A stretch of DNA of 28,822 nt. Source: Streptosporangiaceae bacterium (GTDB lineage Bacteria > Actinomycetota > Actinomycetes > Streptosporangiales > Streptosporangiaceae). The stretch covers positions 1 to 28,822 of the forward strand of contig JAICWX010000082.1 in NCBI GenBank assembly GCA_025934635.1, in the 5' to 3' direction. Shown here piece after piece: positions 15,811-22,756 of the stretch. A program made the position numbers and the translations under genes. Position 1 is the first letter of the stretch, and each line of letters begins with the position of its first letter. Below the pieces are notes generated by a model. The model did not search any database, was not told where the DNA came from, and worked only from the letters and a program-made list of their open reading frames with translations.

Positions 15811-16794
15811 ATGAGCTCACTGATGATCGAAGCCGAAGGCCTGACCAAGCGCTACGGACCCACCACCGCGCTGGCCGGCATCGACCTCCAGGTCCCCGCC
15901 GGATCCATCCTCGGCGTCCTCGGGCCGAACGGAGCGGGCAAAACCACCGCCCTGCGCATCCTGACCACGCTCTCCCTGCCCGACACTGGCTGGGCCCGCG
16001 TCGCCGGTCATGACGTCGTAAAGGAAGCGGCCGCCGTCCAGCGCAACATCGGCGTGACCGCCCAGGATGCCACCGTCGACGAGGTCCTGACCGGCCGCCA
16101 GAACCTGGTCATGATCGGGCGCCTGAGCGGCCTCCGCCGTGCCGAGGCCAGAAAACGCACCGCCGGACTCCTGGACCAGTTCGACCTCACCGACGCCGCC
16201 GACCGCATGCTGAAGGAGTACTCCGGCGGGATGCGCCGCCGCCTCGACCTCGCCGCCGGCCTGGTCACCCGGCCGCCGGTCCTCTTCCTGGACGAGCCGA
16301 CCACCGGCCTCGACCCGGCGAGCAGGCTCCGGATGTGGAACGTGATCCGCGAGCTGATCGCCGGCGGCGTGACCCTGCTGCTGACCACCCAGTACCTCGA
16401 CGAGGCGGACGAGCTGGCCGACCGCATCGTGGTCATCGACCACGGCCACGTGATCGCCGAAGGCACGCCCGCCGAACTCAAGGCCCAGACCGGGGGAGCC
16501 CGCCTCGAGGTCACCCTCACCGAGGCCGACCCCGCCGCGGCCATCGCCCTGGAGCCGTACGCGTCCGGCCCCGTCCACCTCAGCCAGGACGGCCGCCGGC
16601 TGCGGGCCCCGGTGCGCACCGGCGTCGGCCTGGCCAGCACCGTCGTGCGCGCCCTGGACGCCGCCGGCATCACCGTCGACGACGTGGAAGTCCACCAGCC
16701 GTCGCTCGACGACGTGTTCTTCGCCCTCACCGGCCGCCCGGCCGAGCTCGCCGACGACCACCGCGACCAAGACCTGGAGGTAGCCCGGTCATGA
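15811..16794 (+). CDS. ABC exporter ATP-binding subunit (DrrA-like)
   Basis: A 327-residue ATPase of the daunorubicin-resistance (DrrA) type. Walker A is GPNGAGKTTA, the signature YSGGMRRRLDLA, Walker B PVLFLDEPTTGLDP and the switch His region LLTTQYLDEADELADRI. As in DrrA proteins, the His position is Gln (TTQY). A C-terminal domain of about 90 residues, typical of DrrA, follows (LEVTLTEADPAAAI; TVDDVEVHQPSLDDVFFALTG). The start is ATG at 15811 with a weak GAGG; an in-frame TTG at 15787 lies inside operator 2 and is less likely. Its stop overlaps the permease start (ATGA), so the two are one operon. Confidence 0.95.
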   Translation: MSSLMIEAEGLTKRYGPTTALAGIDLQVPAGSILGVLGPNGAGKTTALRILTTLSLPDTGWARVAGHDVVKEAAAVQRNIGVTAQDATVDEVLTGRQNLVMIGRLSGLRRAEARKRTAGLLDQFDLTDAADRMLKEYSGGMRRRLDLAAGLVTRPPVLFLDEPTTGLDPASRLRMWNVIRELIAGGVTLLLTTQYLDEADELADRIVVIDHGHVIAEGTPAELKAQTGGARLEVTLTEADPAAAIALEPYASGPVHLSQDGRRLRAPVRTGVGLASTVVRALDAAGITVDDVEVHQPSLDDVFFALTGRPAELADDHRDQDLEVARS

Positions 16795-17633
16795 CCACCG
16801 CCACGCGGCCGGCCCTGCGCCCGGCCCCGTCCCGCGGCCTCGCCCAGCGGTTCGCCGACGTCCTCGTCCTCACCGACCGCAACATCGTGCACATCGCCCG
16901 CGAGCCGCTGCAGCTCTCCGACGTCACCATCCAGCCGGTCCTGTTCACCTTGCTGTTCGTGTACGTCTTCGGCTCCGGGGTCGTCCTGCCCGGCGGCGGC
17001 AGCTACACCGACTTCGCCATCGCCGGCCTGCTCGCGCTGAACCTCACCACCTCGGCCATGGGCACCGCGGTCGGCCTCAGCAACGACCTCAACAGCGGCG
17101 TCATCGACCGCTTCCGCACCCTGCCCATGTGGCGCGCCGCCGTCCTCGTCGGCCGGTCCCTGGCCGACCTGTCCACCGCCGCCCTGTGCACGCTCATCGT
17201 GGCCCTCACCGGCCTCGTCATCGGCTGGCGCCCGCACACCAGCATCTGGGAGGTCATGGCCGGGTTCGCCCTGTTCCTGCTGTTCGCCTACGCCCTGTCC
17301 TGGGCCTGCGGCTGCCTCGGCATCGTGAGCAAGGGCCCCGAGTCGGCCCAGGGCGTCGGCCTCGTCATCCTGTTCCCGCTGGCCATCGTCTCCAACGGCC
17401 TGGTCCCCACCCAGCGGATGCCCGCCGTCCTGCGGTTCATCGCCGACTGGAATCCGGTCAGCGCCGTCACCGCCGCCGCCCGCCACCTGTTCGGCAATCC
17501 CAACCCCTCCGCCACCATCCACGCCTGGCCGATGCAGCACCCGGTCGAAGCCTCGCTGCTGTGGTCCGTCGCCCTCCTGCTGATCTTCGCCCCGCTCGCC
17601 ACCTTCCTCTACCGCCGCCGCACCACCGGCTGA
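16791..17633 (+). CDS. ABC-2 type permease (DrrB-like)
   Basis: A 280-residue membrane subunit with six hydrophobic segments: VTIQPVLFTLLFVYVFGSGV, YTDFAIAGLLALNLTT, LCTLIVALTGLVIGW, VMAGFALFLLFAYALSWACG, VGLVILFPLAIVSNG and LLWSVALLLIFAPLATFLY. The loop with GVIDRFRTLPMWRAAVLVGR is the conserved DrrB/ABC-2 coupling region, and NGLVPTQRMPAVLRFIADWNP is a family block. It starts at ATG 16791 by 4-bp overlap with the ATPase gene. Together the two would form a drug or glycolipid exporter controlled by the divergent TetR. Confidence 0.94.
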   Translation: MTTATRPALRPAPSRGLAQRFADVLVLTDRNIVHIAREPLQLSDVTIQPVLFTLLFVYVFGSGVVLPGGGSYTDFAIAGLLALNLTTSAMGTAVGLSNDLNSGVIDRFRTLPMWRAAVLVGRSLADLSTAALCTLIVALTGLVIGWRPHTSIWEVMAGFALFLLFAYALSWACGCLGIVSKGPESAQGVGLVILFPLAIVSNGLVPTQRMPAVLRFIADWNPVSAVTAAARHLFGNPNPSATIHAWPMQHPVEASLLWSVALLLIFAPLATFLYRRRTTG

Positions 17634-17722
17634 GTATCAGGACCACCGCAGCCGCGGTACGGCAAAAGAGAATCTTGTCCAGCCCGGCCATCCGTCCCCC
17701 GGACTAGCCGCGCCTCCAGTGG

Positions 17723-17902
17723 TCAGAAACCCAGGATGAAATGGGCGGCCAGGATGGCGATGAATCCGATGGCAAGCGCAACCACGGTGCCAATAAGCCA
17801 CTCGCGCTGGCGAGCGACACGTTCAAAGTCATCCAGACGACGCTTGGCTTCCTGCAATACCGCGGCTGCGTGCTCGGCCCGCTCAGGCAGGCTGCCGGCC
17901 AT
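17723..17902 (-). CDS. Small single-helix membrane protein
   Basis: A 59-residue protein: an N-terminal amphipathic or coiled-coil region (ERAEHAAAVLQEAKRRLDDF), ERVARQREW, then one membrane helix (LIGTVVALAIGFIAILAAHF) and a short tail. The start is ATG at 17902 after a GGCGGA site. It lies 29 bp downstream of the HNH nuclease gene on the same strand. I do not recognise a family. The gene is supported by its ribosome site, sharp hydrophobic segment and charged helix, not by homology. Confidence 0.65.
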   Translation of the reverse strand: MAGSLPERAEHAAAVLQEAKRRLDDFERVARQREWLIGTVVALAIGFIAILAAHFILGF

Positions 17903-17931
17903 TCCGCCGCGTTTCACCGGTGGCGGGTGAG

Positions 17932-19638
17932 TCAGGCGGCGTACTGAGTAGGAGTAGTGGTGTAAGTGCGCCCGGCTGGGGTGTGCCAGACCAGCACGCC
18001 GGGTTCGGGTTGCTCCAGCCACCAGCCCTCGGCTTGCTTACAGCGATGGTGATGACGGCACAGCGGCGCCAGGTTGCACTCGCAGGTCCGGCCGCCGAGG
18101 TGCCAGGGGTCGGTGTGGTCCAGATCGCAGCCCGCGGCACGTCGGCCGCAGCCCGGCGCGGTACATGTCGCATTGCGGGCCCTGACCCGGTGCCGGAGTA
18201 CCCGGCTCGGCCGGTAACGGTCCTCGGCCCCGGCGTGCTGGCACGGCCCGCGGATGACAGGGGTGAGGCCCTTGATGTTCAGGAAGTCCATGAGGCCGCG
18301 CAGGGATACGAGGCCCGGCGGCCCTTGTCCGGGCGGCCACCGGCGGGGTCCGGCGGCGCAGTCGTGCGCGGCGGCGCTCCCGTCGGGGTTCAGAACGGTC
18401 AGGCACCACCGGGTGGCCGGCTTACGGGCCGCGGCGGCCACCAGGTCGCAGGTGTCAGCGTGATCCAGGATCCCGAACCCGGCCACCTCACCCGGCGCCC
18501 CGGTGCCGGACCCGCCGCTGCCGGGCAGCGCGGTGTGCGGCACCGTGATATTGATCAGTGCGCCGACACCGGGACCCTCAGAGCCGGGCCGGGGTGCGTG
18601 GCCTGAGTGCGGTCCGCCGGTACCAGGACCATCAGGACCAGGACCGGGGCCGCCAGGACCGGGGCTGCCAGGGCTAGGGCCGCCTGGAGTACTCGTGTCC
18701 GGGCCGGGCCCCCCGGCATTCGCGCTCCCACCGTCGGCGGGCGGTTCCCCCGGGACCGGCCGGGAGTCGCGTTCCTGCAGCAGGTCCAAGGTGGCGCGGA
18801 CCTTCAGCTCCTCCCACGTGCCGGGAACACCGGCGTCCCGCAGCGCCCGGGCCCGGTCCTCGACATGCTGCATCGAGGCCAGCACCTCCACCGCCGGCAG
18901 CTCCCGGCCCGAGATCCCGGCATTCCCGGACTCCTCCCGGAACGACCGCACCCGCGCCTCCCGCCGTGCCCTCTCCTTGCGCTTGCGCACCGCCTCGGGA
19001 TCCAGCTTCAGCACCAGCCGGTTCCCGGCCCGGCGCAGCTCGGCGTAGGTCTTGGACTGCGCGACCTCAGCGAGCTTGGCATCCGCGACCGCGGCGTCCT
19101 CATCCGAGAGGATGCTGGTGACATCCTCGATGATCTTGACGTGCACCGGGTCCAGCCTCCCGGCCGCCAGGCCGGCGAAGGTGACCGGCAGCCGCCGCGC
19201 CACCATCTGGGCGTACCCGATCTCTCCGGCGGCTGACAGCCAGGCCAGCCGGAACGCCGCCGCGACCTCATCAGCGGCGAAATCAGTGCGGCGGGGGCGG
19301 GACGCGAACTCGGCCAGCGCGGCCATCCGGGCCCACGCCAGCCGCGACTCCATCCGTCGCGAACCGGACAGGAACCCGATCAGCTGATCATCAGACAGCC
19401 CGGAAAGACCCTCCCCGTTCTCCCCGGCCACCGTGTCCAGCACCATGGCCAGCAGCGCGCCCGGCGCCATCGTGTCGGCGCGGCCGTCCGCCGCGAACCC
19501 CTCCAGGCTCAGCTCCTCAGCGGGCAGGGTGGCGTATAGCCCTTGCGGCGTGCCTTCTTCCGCATCCCAGCCGTCCCCGTCCCCGGGCAGCTCCGAGCCT
19601 GCCGGCTCATCAGGCTCGGGGGACAGCGCAGCAGACAT
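17932..19638 (-). CDS. HNH endonuclease with DUF222 domain (13E12 repeat family)
   Basis: 568 residues. The N-terminal DUF222 helical domain runs from about residue 60 to 290 (SDDQLIGFLSGSRRMESRLAWARMAALAEF; RRTDFAADEVAAAFRLA; PVHVKIIEDVTSIL). A Pro/Gly-rich linker of roughly 60 residues, encoded by short tandem repeats, follows. A second conserved region and the C-terminal HNH domain end the protein: CTAPGCGRRAAGCDLDHTDP and NLAPLCRHHHRCK, with the Cys pairs of the zinc site and the HNH catalytic residues present. The start is ATG at 19638 with AGGTGA. Such genes are multicopy and mobile-like in mycobacteria and relatives; their role is unproven. Intact here. Confidence 0.92.
   Translation of the reverse strand: MSAALSPEPDEPAGSELPGDGDGWDAEEGTPQGLYATLPAEELSLEGFAADGRADTMAPGALLAMVLDTVAGENGEGLSGLSDDQLIGFLSGSRRMESRLAWARMAALAEFASRPRRTDFAADEVAAAFRLAWLSAAGEIGYAQMVARRLPVTFAGLAAGRLDPVHVKIIEDVTSILSDEDAAVADAKLAEVAQSKTYAELRRAGNRLVLKLDPEAVRKRKERARREARVRSFREESGNAGISGRELPAVEVLASMQHVEDRARALRDAGVPGTWEELKVRATLDLLQERDSRPVPGEPPADGGSANAGGPGPDTSTPGGPSPGSPGPGGPGPGPDGPGTGGPHSGHAPRPGSEGPGVGALINITVPHTALPGSGGSGTGAPGEVAGFGILDHADTCDLVAAAARKPATRWCLTVLNPDGSAAAHDCAAGPRRWPPGQGPPGLVSLRGLMDFLNIKGLTPVIRGPCQHAGAEDRYRPSRVLRHRVRARNATCTAPGCGRRAAGCDLDHTDPWHLGGRTCECNLAPLCRHHHRCKQAEGWWLEQPEPGVLVWHTPAGRTYTTTPTQYAA
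18638..18682. repeat. Three 15-bp tandem repeats in the nuclease linker
   Basis: CCAGGACCGGGGCCG, CCAGGACCGGGGCTG and CCAGGGCTAGGGCCG lie end to end. In the gene strand they code Gly/Pro/Ser-rich linker. The period is a multiple of 3, so copy changes would keep the frame. Confidence 0.7.
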
Positions 19639-19666
19639 GACTCACCTAGTCGGCTAAGGGAAAAGG

Positions 19667-19693
19667 GTTCCGCGGAGACTTCCGCTAGGGAAC
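19667..19693 (-). terminator. Rho-independent-like terminator after the NmrA remnant
   Basis: GTTCC-GCGGA-gact-TCCGC-tag-GGAAC forms a 10-bp stem with a TAG bulge and a 4-nt loop. It overlaps the stop codon of the leftward NmrA-like gene. On that strand the hairpin is followed by CCCTTTTCCCTT, a T-rich run rare in this window. Confidence 0.6.
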
Positions 19694-20534
19694 AAACCTA
19701 TCATCCAACAAGATCGACAACCAGTACCTATCGAACATAAGTTGCAAGATCTTTGCTGGGTTAGTGCTAGCTCCGGCCACCACACGCAACGCCGCACCGA
19801 CCGCCGCGCTCAACGTGGTAGCCGGCCTCCCCGTCAGGGCAGCGAGGTCGCCGCTGGCAGTGAAGAGCGCGCCGTGCGCCGCGGCGACGTCGGTCTCGGC
19901 GACCATATCCGCCATCACTGACGGCGCGCCGTGTGCCCTGAGGGCCGCGGCGAACTCAGCCTCAAGCAGGTCGTCATACCGGACCTGCGTCCCCGACTGC
20001 GCGGAGATCTCGGCCGCCAGCTCCGCCAGGGTAAACGGCTCGTCGCCGCCGAGCTCATACGCCCGCCCGGCGTGTCCGTCCGTGGTCAGCACCCGGACCG
20101 CCGCGGCAGCGTAATCCGCCGGCGCCGCCGCGCTGATCCGCCCCTGGCCGGCGCTGCCAGCGATGACACCATGCGCCAGGAAAGCCGGCAGCCGGGACGT
20201 GTAGTTCTCGTGATACCAGCTGTTGCGCAGCAGGACATACGGCACGCCGCTGGAACGCAGCAGCTCCTCGGTGGCCTGGTGATCCGCGGCGAGGCGGATC
20301 CTCGCAACATCCGCGTTGACGATGCTGGTATAGGCAAGCAAGCCGGTCCCGGCCTCCCGCGCCGCGGCGATGACGTTGCGGTGCAGGGCCGCCCGCCCGC
20401 CCGCCCGGCTCCATCGCGGAGATCAGCAGCACCCGGTCCGCGCCGGCCACCGCCGCCCGCACCGCCGCCGGGTCGCCGAAGTCCACCGCGCGGACCCGCA
20501 CACCCCGGTCGGCCGGGTCCTTGATCGTACTCAC
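19685..20534 (-). pseudogene. NmrA/QorB-like NAD(P)H oxidoreductase, N-truncated and frameshifted
   Basis: The long 3' frame (up to 20341 and in fact to about 20390) is a clear NmrA/YtfG-like reductase: ALHRNVIAAAREAG, LLAYTSIVNADVARIRLAAD, PYVLLRNSWYHENYTSRLPA, YELGGDEPFTLAELAAEISA. Upstream, one frame over, RGVRVRAVDFGDPAAV and AGADRVLLISAMEPGGRA belong to the same fold. The break lies in a GGGC run at 20391-20406: removing one 4-base unit joins the two halves as MEPGGRAALHRNVI. The first beta strand and the GATGxxG cofactor loop are missing, and no good start exists; GTG at 20534 is the only candidate. The C-terminus also has an unusual tail of about 30 residues ending LDDRFVP. It lies head to head with an HxlR remnant, like E. 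coli ytfG/ytfH (qorB/qorR). Confidence 0.75.
20391..20406. repeat. (GCCC)4 microsatellite at the frameshift point
   Basis: Four perfect GCCC units (GGGC on the gene strand). With four units the NmrA-like gene is out of frame; with three it is in frame. Tetranucleotide runs like this slip readily during replication. Confidence 0.8.
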
Positions 20535-20570
20535 GGCCCGGCCGGTCGCGGTGATGTCGCTCGCCGCCCG

Positions 20571-20881
20571 GACTGCCCGACCCGGGTGCTGCTGGATCAC
20601 ATCACCAGCCGCTGGGGTGTCCTGATCCTCGTCGCGCTGTCCAGCGGGACGATGCGCTGGGGAGAACTGCGCCGCTGGGCCCGCGGCATCAGCGAGAAGA
20701 TGCTCGCCCAGACGCTGCGCACCCTCGAGGCGGACGGCCTGGTGCTGCGGGAGCAGCGGCCGGTCGTCCCGCCGCACGTCGACTACAGCCTGACCGACCA
20801 CGGCCGCGAGCTGTCGGCCCTGCTGCTGCCGCTGATGAACTGGATCATCGAGTACGCCCCGGCGCAGCCGCCGCAACGCCG
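20571..20881 (+). pseudogene. HxlR-family regulator lacking a start codon
   Basis: From residue DCPTRVLLDHITSRWG to LTDHGRELSALLLPLMNWII this is a nearly full HxlR winged-helix domain (also GISEKMLAQTLRTLEADGLV). In frame there is no start before the conserved Cys; the first in-frame start is GTG at 20586, inside the domain. ATG at 20554 (MSLAAR) would join correctly if one base were added near 20570, so a 1-bp deletion is one explanation and a larger deletion the other. The C-terminal end runs into the hydrolase fragment at about 20881, and the open frame continues to 20987 through unrelated sequence. It is the YtfH/QorR-like partner of the broken reductase. Confidence 0.65.
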
Positions 20882-21150
20882 CACCCACTGCCGGTTGAAG
20901 AACCGGACCGTCTCCGCCTCGAGCCCGAACCCGCTCGCCTTCTCCGTCATCGACGGGCAGGACCCGGTCAGGTCGGTGTTGGCGTAGACCAGCCCCTGCC
21001 GACCCGGGAGAACCTCCGGAAAATCGTCCCGCAGCCGCAGGCAGGCCAGCGCCGCCAGCGTCCCGCCCGCGCTGTCACCCGCCACCGCCACCGCTCCGGT
21101 AAGCGCCCCGAGTTCGCCCGGCCCGGACCTGACCCACCGCAGCGCCCGAA
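20882..21150 (-). pseudogene. Fragment of an HSL-type alpha/beta hydrolase
   Basis: About 90 codons of a hormone-sensitive-lipase-family esterase: GGWVRALRWV, then AVAVAGDSAGGTLAALACLR with the nucleophile motif GDSAGG, and LVYANTDLTGSCPSM, GFGLEAETVRFFNRQWV. The N-terminal HGGG oxyanion part is cut off at the reductase gene that ends at 21180. The C-terminal acid and His are lost at the junction with the HxlR remnant. GTG at 21091 could start a short peptide but not a working enzyme. Confidence 0.7.
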
Positions 21151-21179
21151 CCCAACCGCCCGTACCCCGAGCTCCAAGG

Positions 21180-21824
21180 TCAGGATTGCCGGCGCACCTT
21201 GAACTTCAGGTGCAGCACCCGGTCACCCTGGATGACCAGGTGGGGATCCTCGAGTAGATGCTGCCCGTCGATGCGGCCGAAGTAGCGTTTGCCCGACCCG
21301 AACACCACCGGCACCACGTCCATCGCCACCTCGTCCACCAGGCCGGCCGCGAAAATCTGGCCGCCCACGTCGCCCGCGTTCACGGCGACGGTTCGCTCCC
21401 CGGCGAGTTCCCGGGCCTTGCCGATCGCCGCCGTCACGTCGCCGGTGAAGTGGTACGACGCCTCGGGATGCCAGCCCTCGGGCTTGGACCGGTGGGACAC
21501 CACCACCACGTGGTCGCCCGCGGGCGGCTTACCTTCCCAGCCGTTCACCAGGTCGAACAGGGTGCGACCCATCACGATCGTGCCGATCGACGCCCACATC
21601 GCCCGGACGTAGCCCGCCGATGCGCGGGAGACCTTGATGCTGCTTCCGTCTCCGGAATGGTCGTACTGCTGGCCGCCGTCTTCGGGGACCGGGTTGTCCC
21701 CGCTGAAGTACCAGTCGTGCAACGGCCCGACGTCGTCGTTCGCGTCGGCGATGAAGCCGTCCACCGACACCACGTTGTGCATGATCACTGTGCCCACGGG
21801 TTCCCCTTGAGTCTCGTTGCCCAT
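21180..21824 (-). CDS. RibD C-terminal/dihydrofolate-reductase-like protein
   Basis: About 214 residues. It begins VIMHNVVSVDGFIADANDDVGPLHDWYF, has IGTIVMGRTLFDLVNGWEG for the cofactor turn, and ends with LVDEVAMDVVPVVFGSGKRYFG, all characteristic blocks. The start is either ATG at 21824 (GGAGG only 3 nt away) or GTG at 21797, which has AAGGGGA at good distance. It begins 47 bp after the AraC regulator on the same strand and is likely its target or partner. It is a more complete member than the reductase at 5.0-5.6 kb; they are related in family, not recent copies. Confidence 0.9.
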   Translation of the reverse strand: MGNETQGEPVGTVIMHNVVSVDGFIADANDDVGPLHDWYFSGDNPVPEDGGQQYDHSGDGSSIKVSRASAGYVRAMWASIGTIVMGRTLFDLVNGWEGKPPAGDHVVVVSHRSKPEGWHPEASYHFTGDVTAAIGKARELAGERTVAVNAGDVGGQIFAAGLVDEVAMDVVPVVFGSGKRYFGRIDGQHLLEDPHLVIQGDRVLHLKFKVRRQS

Positions 21825-21871
21825 TCGCCTCCGATCGTGTCGTCTCTGGGGGCAGCCGGGCTTGTAGAAAA

Positions 21872-22714
21872 TCAATCGGCGGGCATCGGGCCGCTGTCGG
21901 GCGGGAACCCCTGCTCGGCGGGGAACCGGCGCCGCAGGGCCAGGTATTCCGTCGGGGTGTGGCCGGTAAAGTCCTTGAACTCCCGGCTGAAATGGGCCTG
22001 GTCGAAGTAGCCCGCCGTGTGGGCGAGCTCGGCCCAGTCGGCCGGACGCCGGGCGTCCACGGACAGGATCAGCCGCGCGAAGCGGTAAATCCGCGCCACC
22101 CGTTTCGGCGTGACCCCGACATGAGCCTTGAACTGCGCGGCGAGGTGATTGCCGCTCACCCCGGCGTCATCGGCCAGCGCACTGACCGGGGTCGTGCCGT
22201 GGGAAGTCGCCAGCCGACCGCCCATGTGCCGGACCAGGTCCAGACCGCGCGGCGGCGCCGCGGCCAGTCGCGATCGCAGCTCCTCCTCCAGTACCCGCAG
22301 TGCCCCGCTGGCCGATGCGGTATCGCCGAGCTGGTTGCGGATCCGGTCCGCGGACCGTGGCCAGACGGCGTCGGCCGGCACCCACCGGTCCCGCAGTTCG
22401 CTCGCGGGCAGGCCGGTGAACGGCGACATCCCCCAGGGCTTGAAGTGCACCCCGACGAGCCGCACCCGAGCGGGATACTCGTAGAAGAAGCGCCTGGTCC
22501 ACACGCCCATGAACCACCCGTCGGTGAACACCGCCGGCGGCACGGAAGAGTCCGAATCCCAGAGCCGGGCGGGTTCGCCCAGGTTGACGAACAAGTGGGC
22601 CGACGGCATCGGCGGGACATTCATGCGGCGGTGGCGCGGCACCCCGGTCAGGCAGTAGATGTCGTCGATGAACCGGTCGAGCGGCGGGGCGGGCACCCGG
22701 CCGATGTATTCCAT
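21872..22714 (-). CDS. AraC-family transcriptional regulator
   Basis: A 280-residue regulator. The N-terminal sensing domain (EYIGRVPAPPLDRFIDDIYC; MPSAHLFVNLGEPARLWDSD; VRLVGVHFKPWGMSPFTGLP) is of the DUF6597 type. The C-terminal double HTH includes VSALADDAGVSGNHLAAQFK, GVTPKRVARIYRFARL and AELAHTAGYFDQAHFSREFK, with DFTGHTPTEYLALRR closing it. The start is ATG at 22714. It lies upstream of, and in the same direction as, the second RibD/DHFR-like gene. Acts as activator or repressor in response to an unknown ligand. Confidence 0.92.
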   Translation of the reverse strand: MEYIGRVPAPPLDRFIDDIYCLTGVPRHRRMNVPPMPSAHLFVNLGEPARLWDSDSSVPPAVFTDGWFMGVWTRRFFYEYPARVRLVGVHFKPWGMSPFTGLPASELRDRWVPADAVWPRSADRIRNQLGDTASASGALRVLEEELRSRLAAAPPRGLDLVRHMGGRLATSHGTTPVSALADDAGVSGNHLAAQFKAHVGVTPKRVARIYRFARLILSVDARRPADWAELAHTAGYFDQAHFSREFKDFTGHTPTEYLALRRRFPAEQGFPPDSGPMPAD

Positions 22715-22756
22715 GGACTCAGTGTGGCCGTCTCATCCCGGTCGCGGGCGGCTCTG

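Noticed and set aside
17645..17658. A terminator after the ABC permease (ACCGC-agcc-GCGGT)
   Set aside because: Only a 5-bp stem without a T-tract; too weak to call.
20882..20987. C-terminal tail of the HxlR remnant as real coding sequence
   Set aside because: It is antisense to the esterase fragment and matches nothing in the HxlR family.
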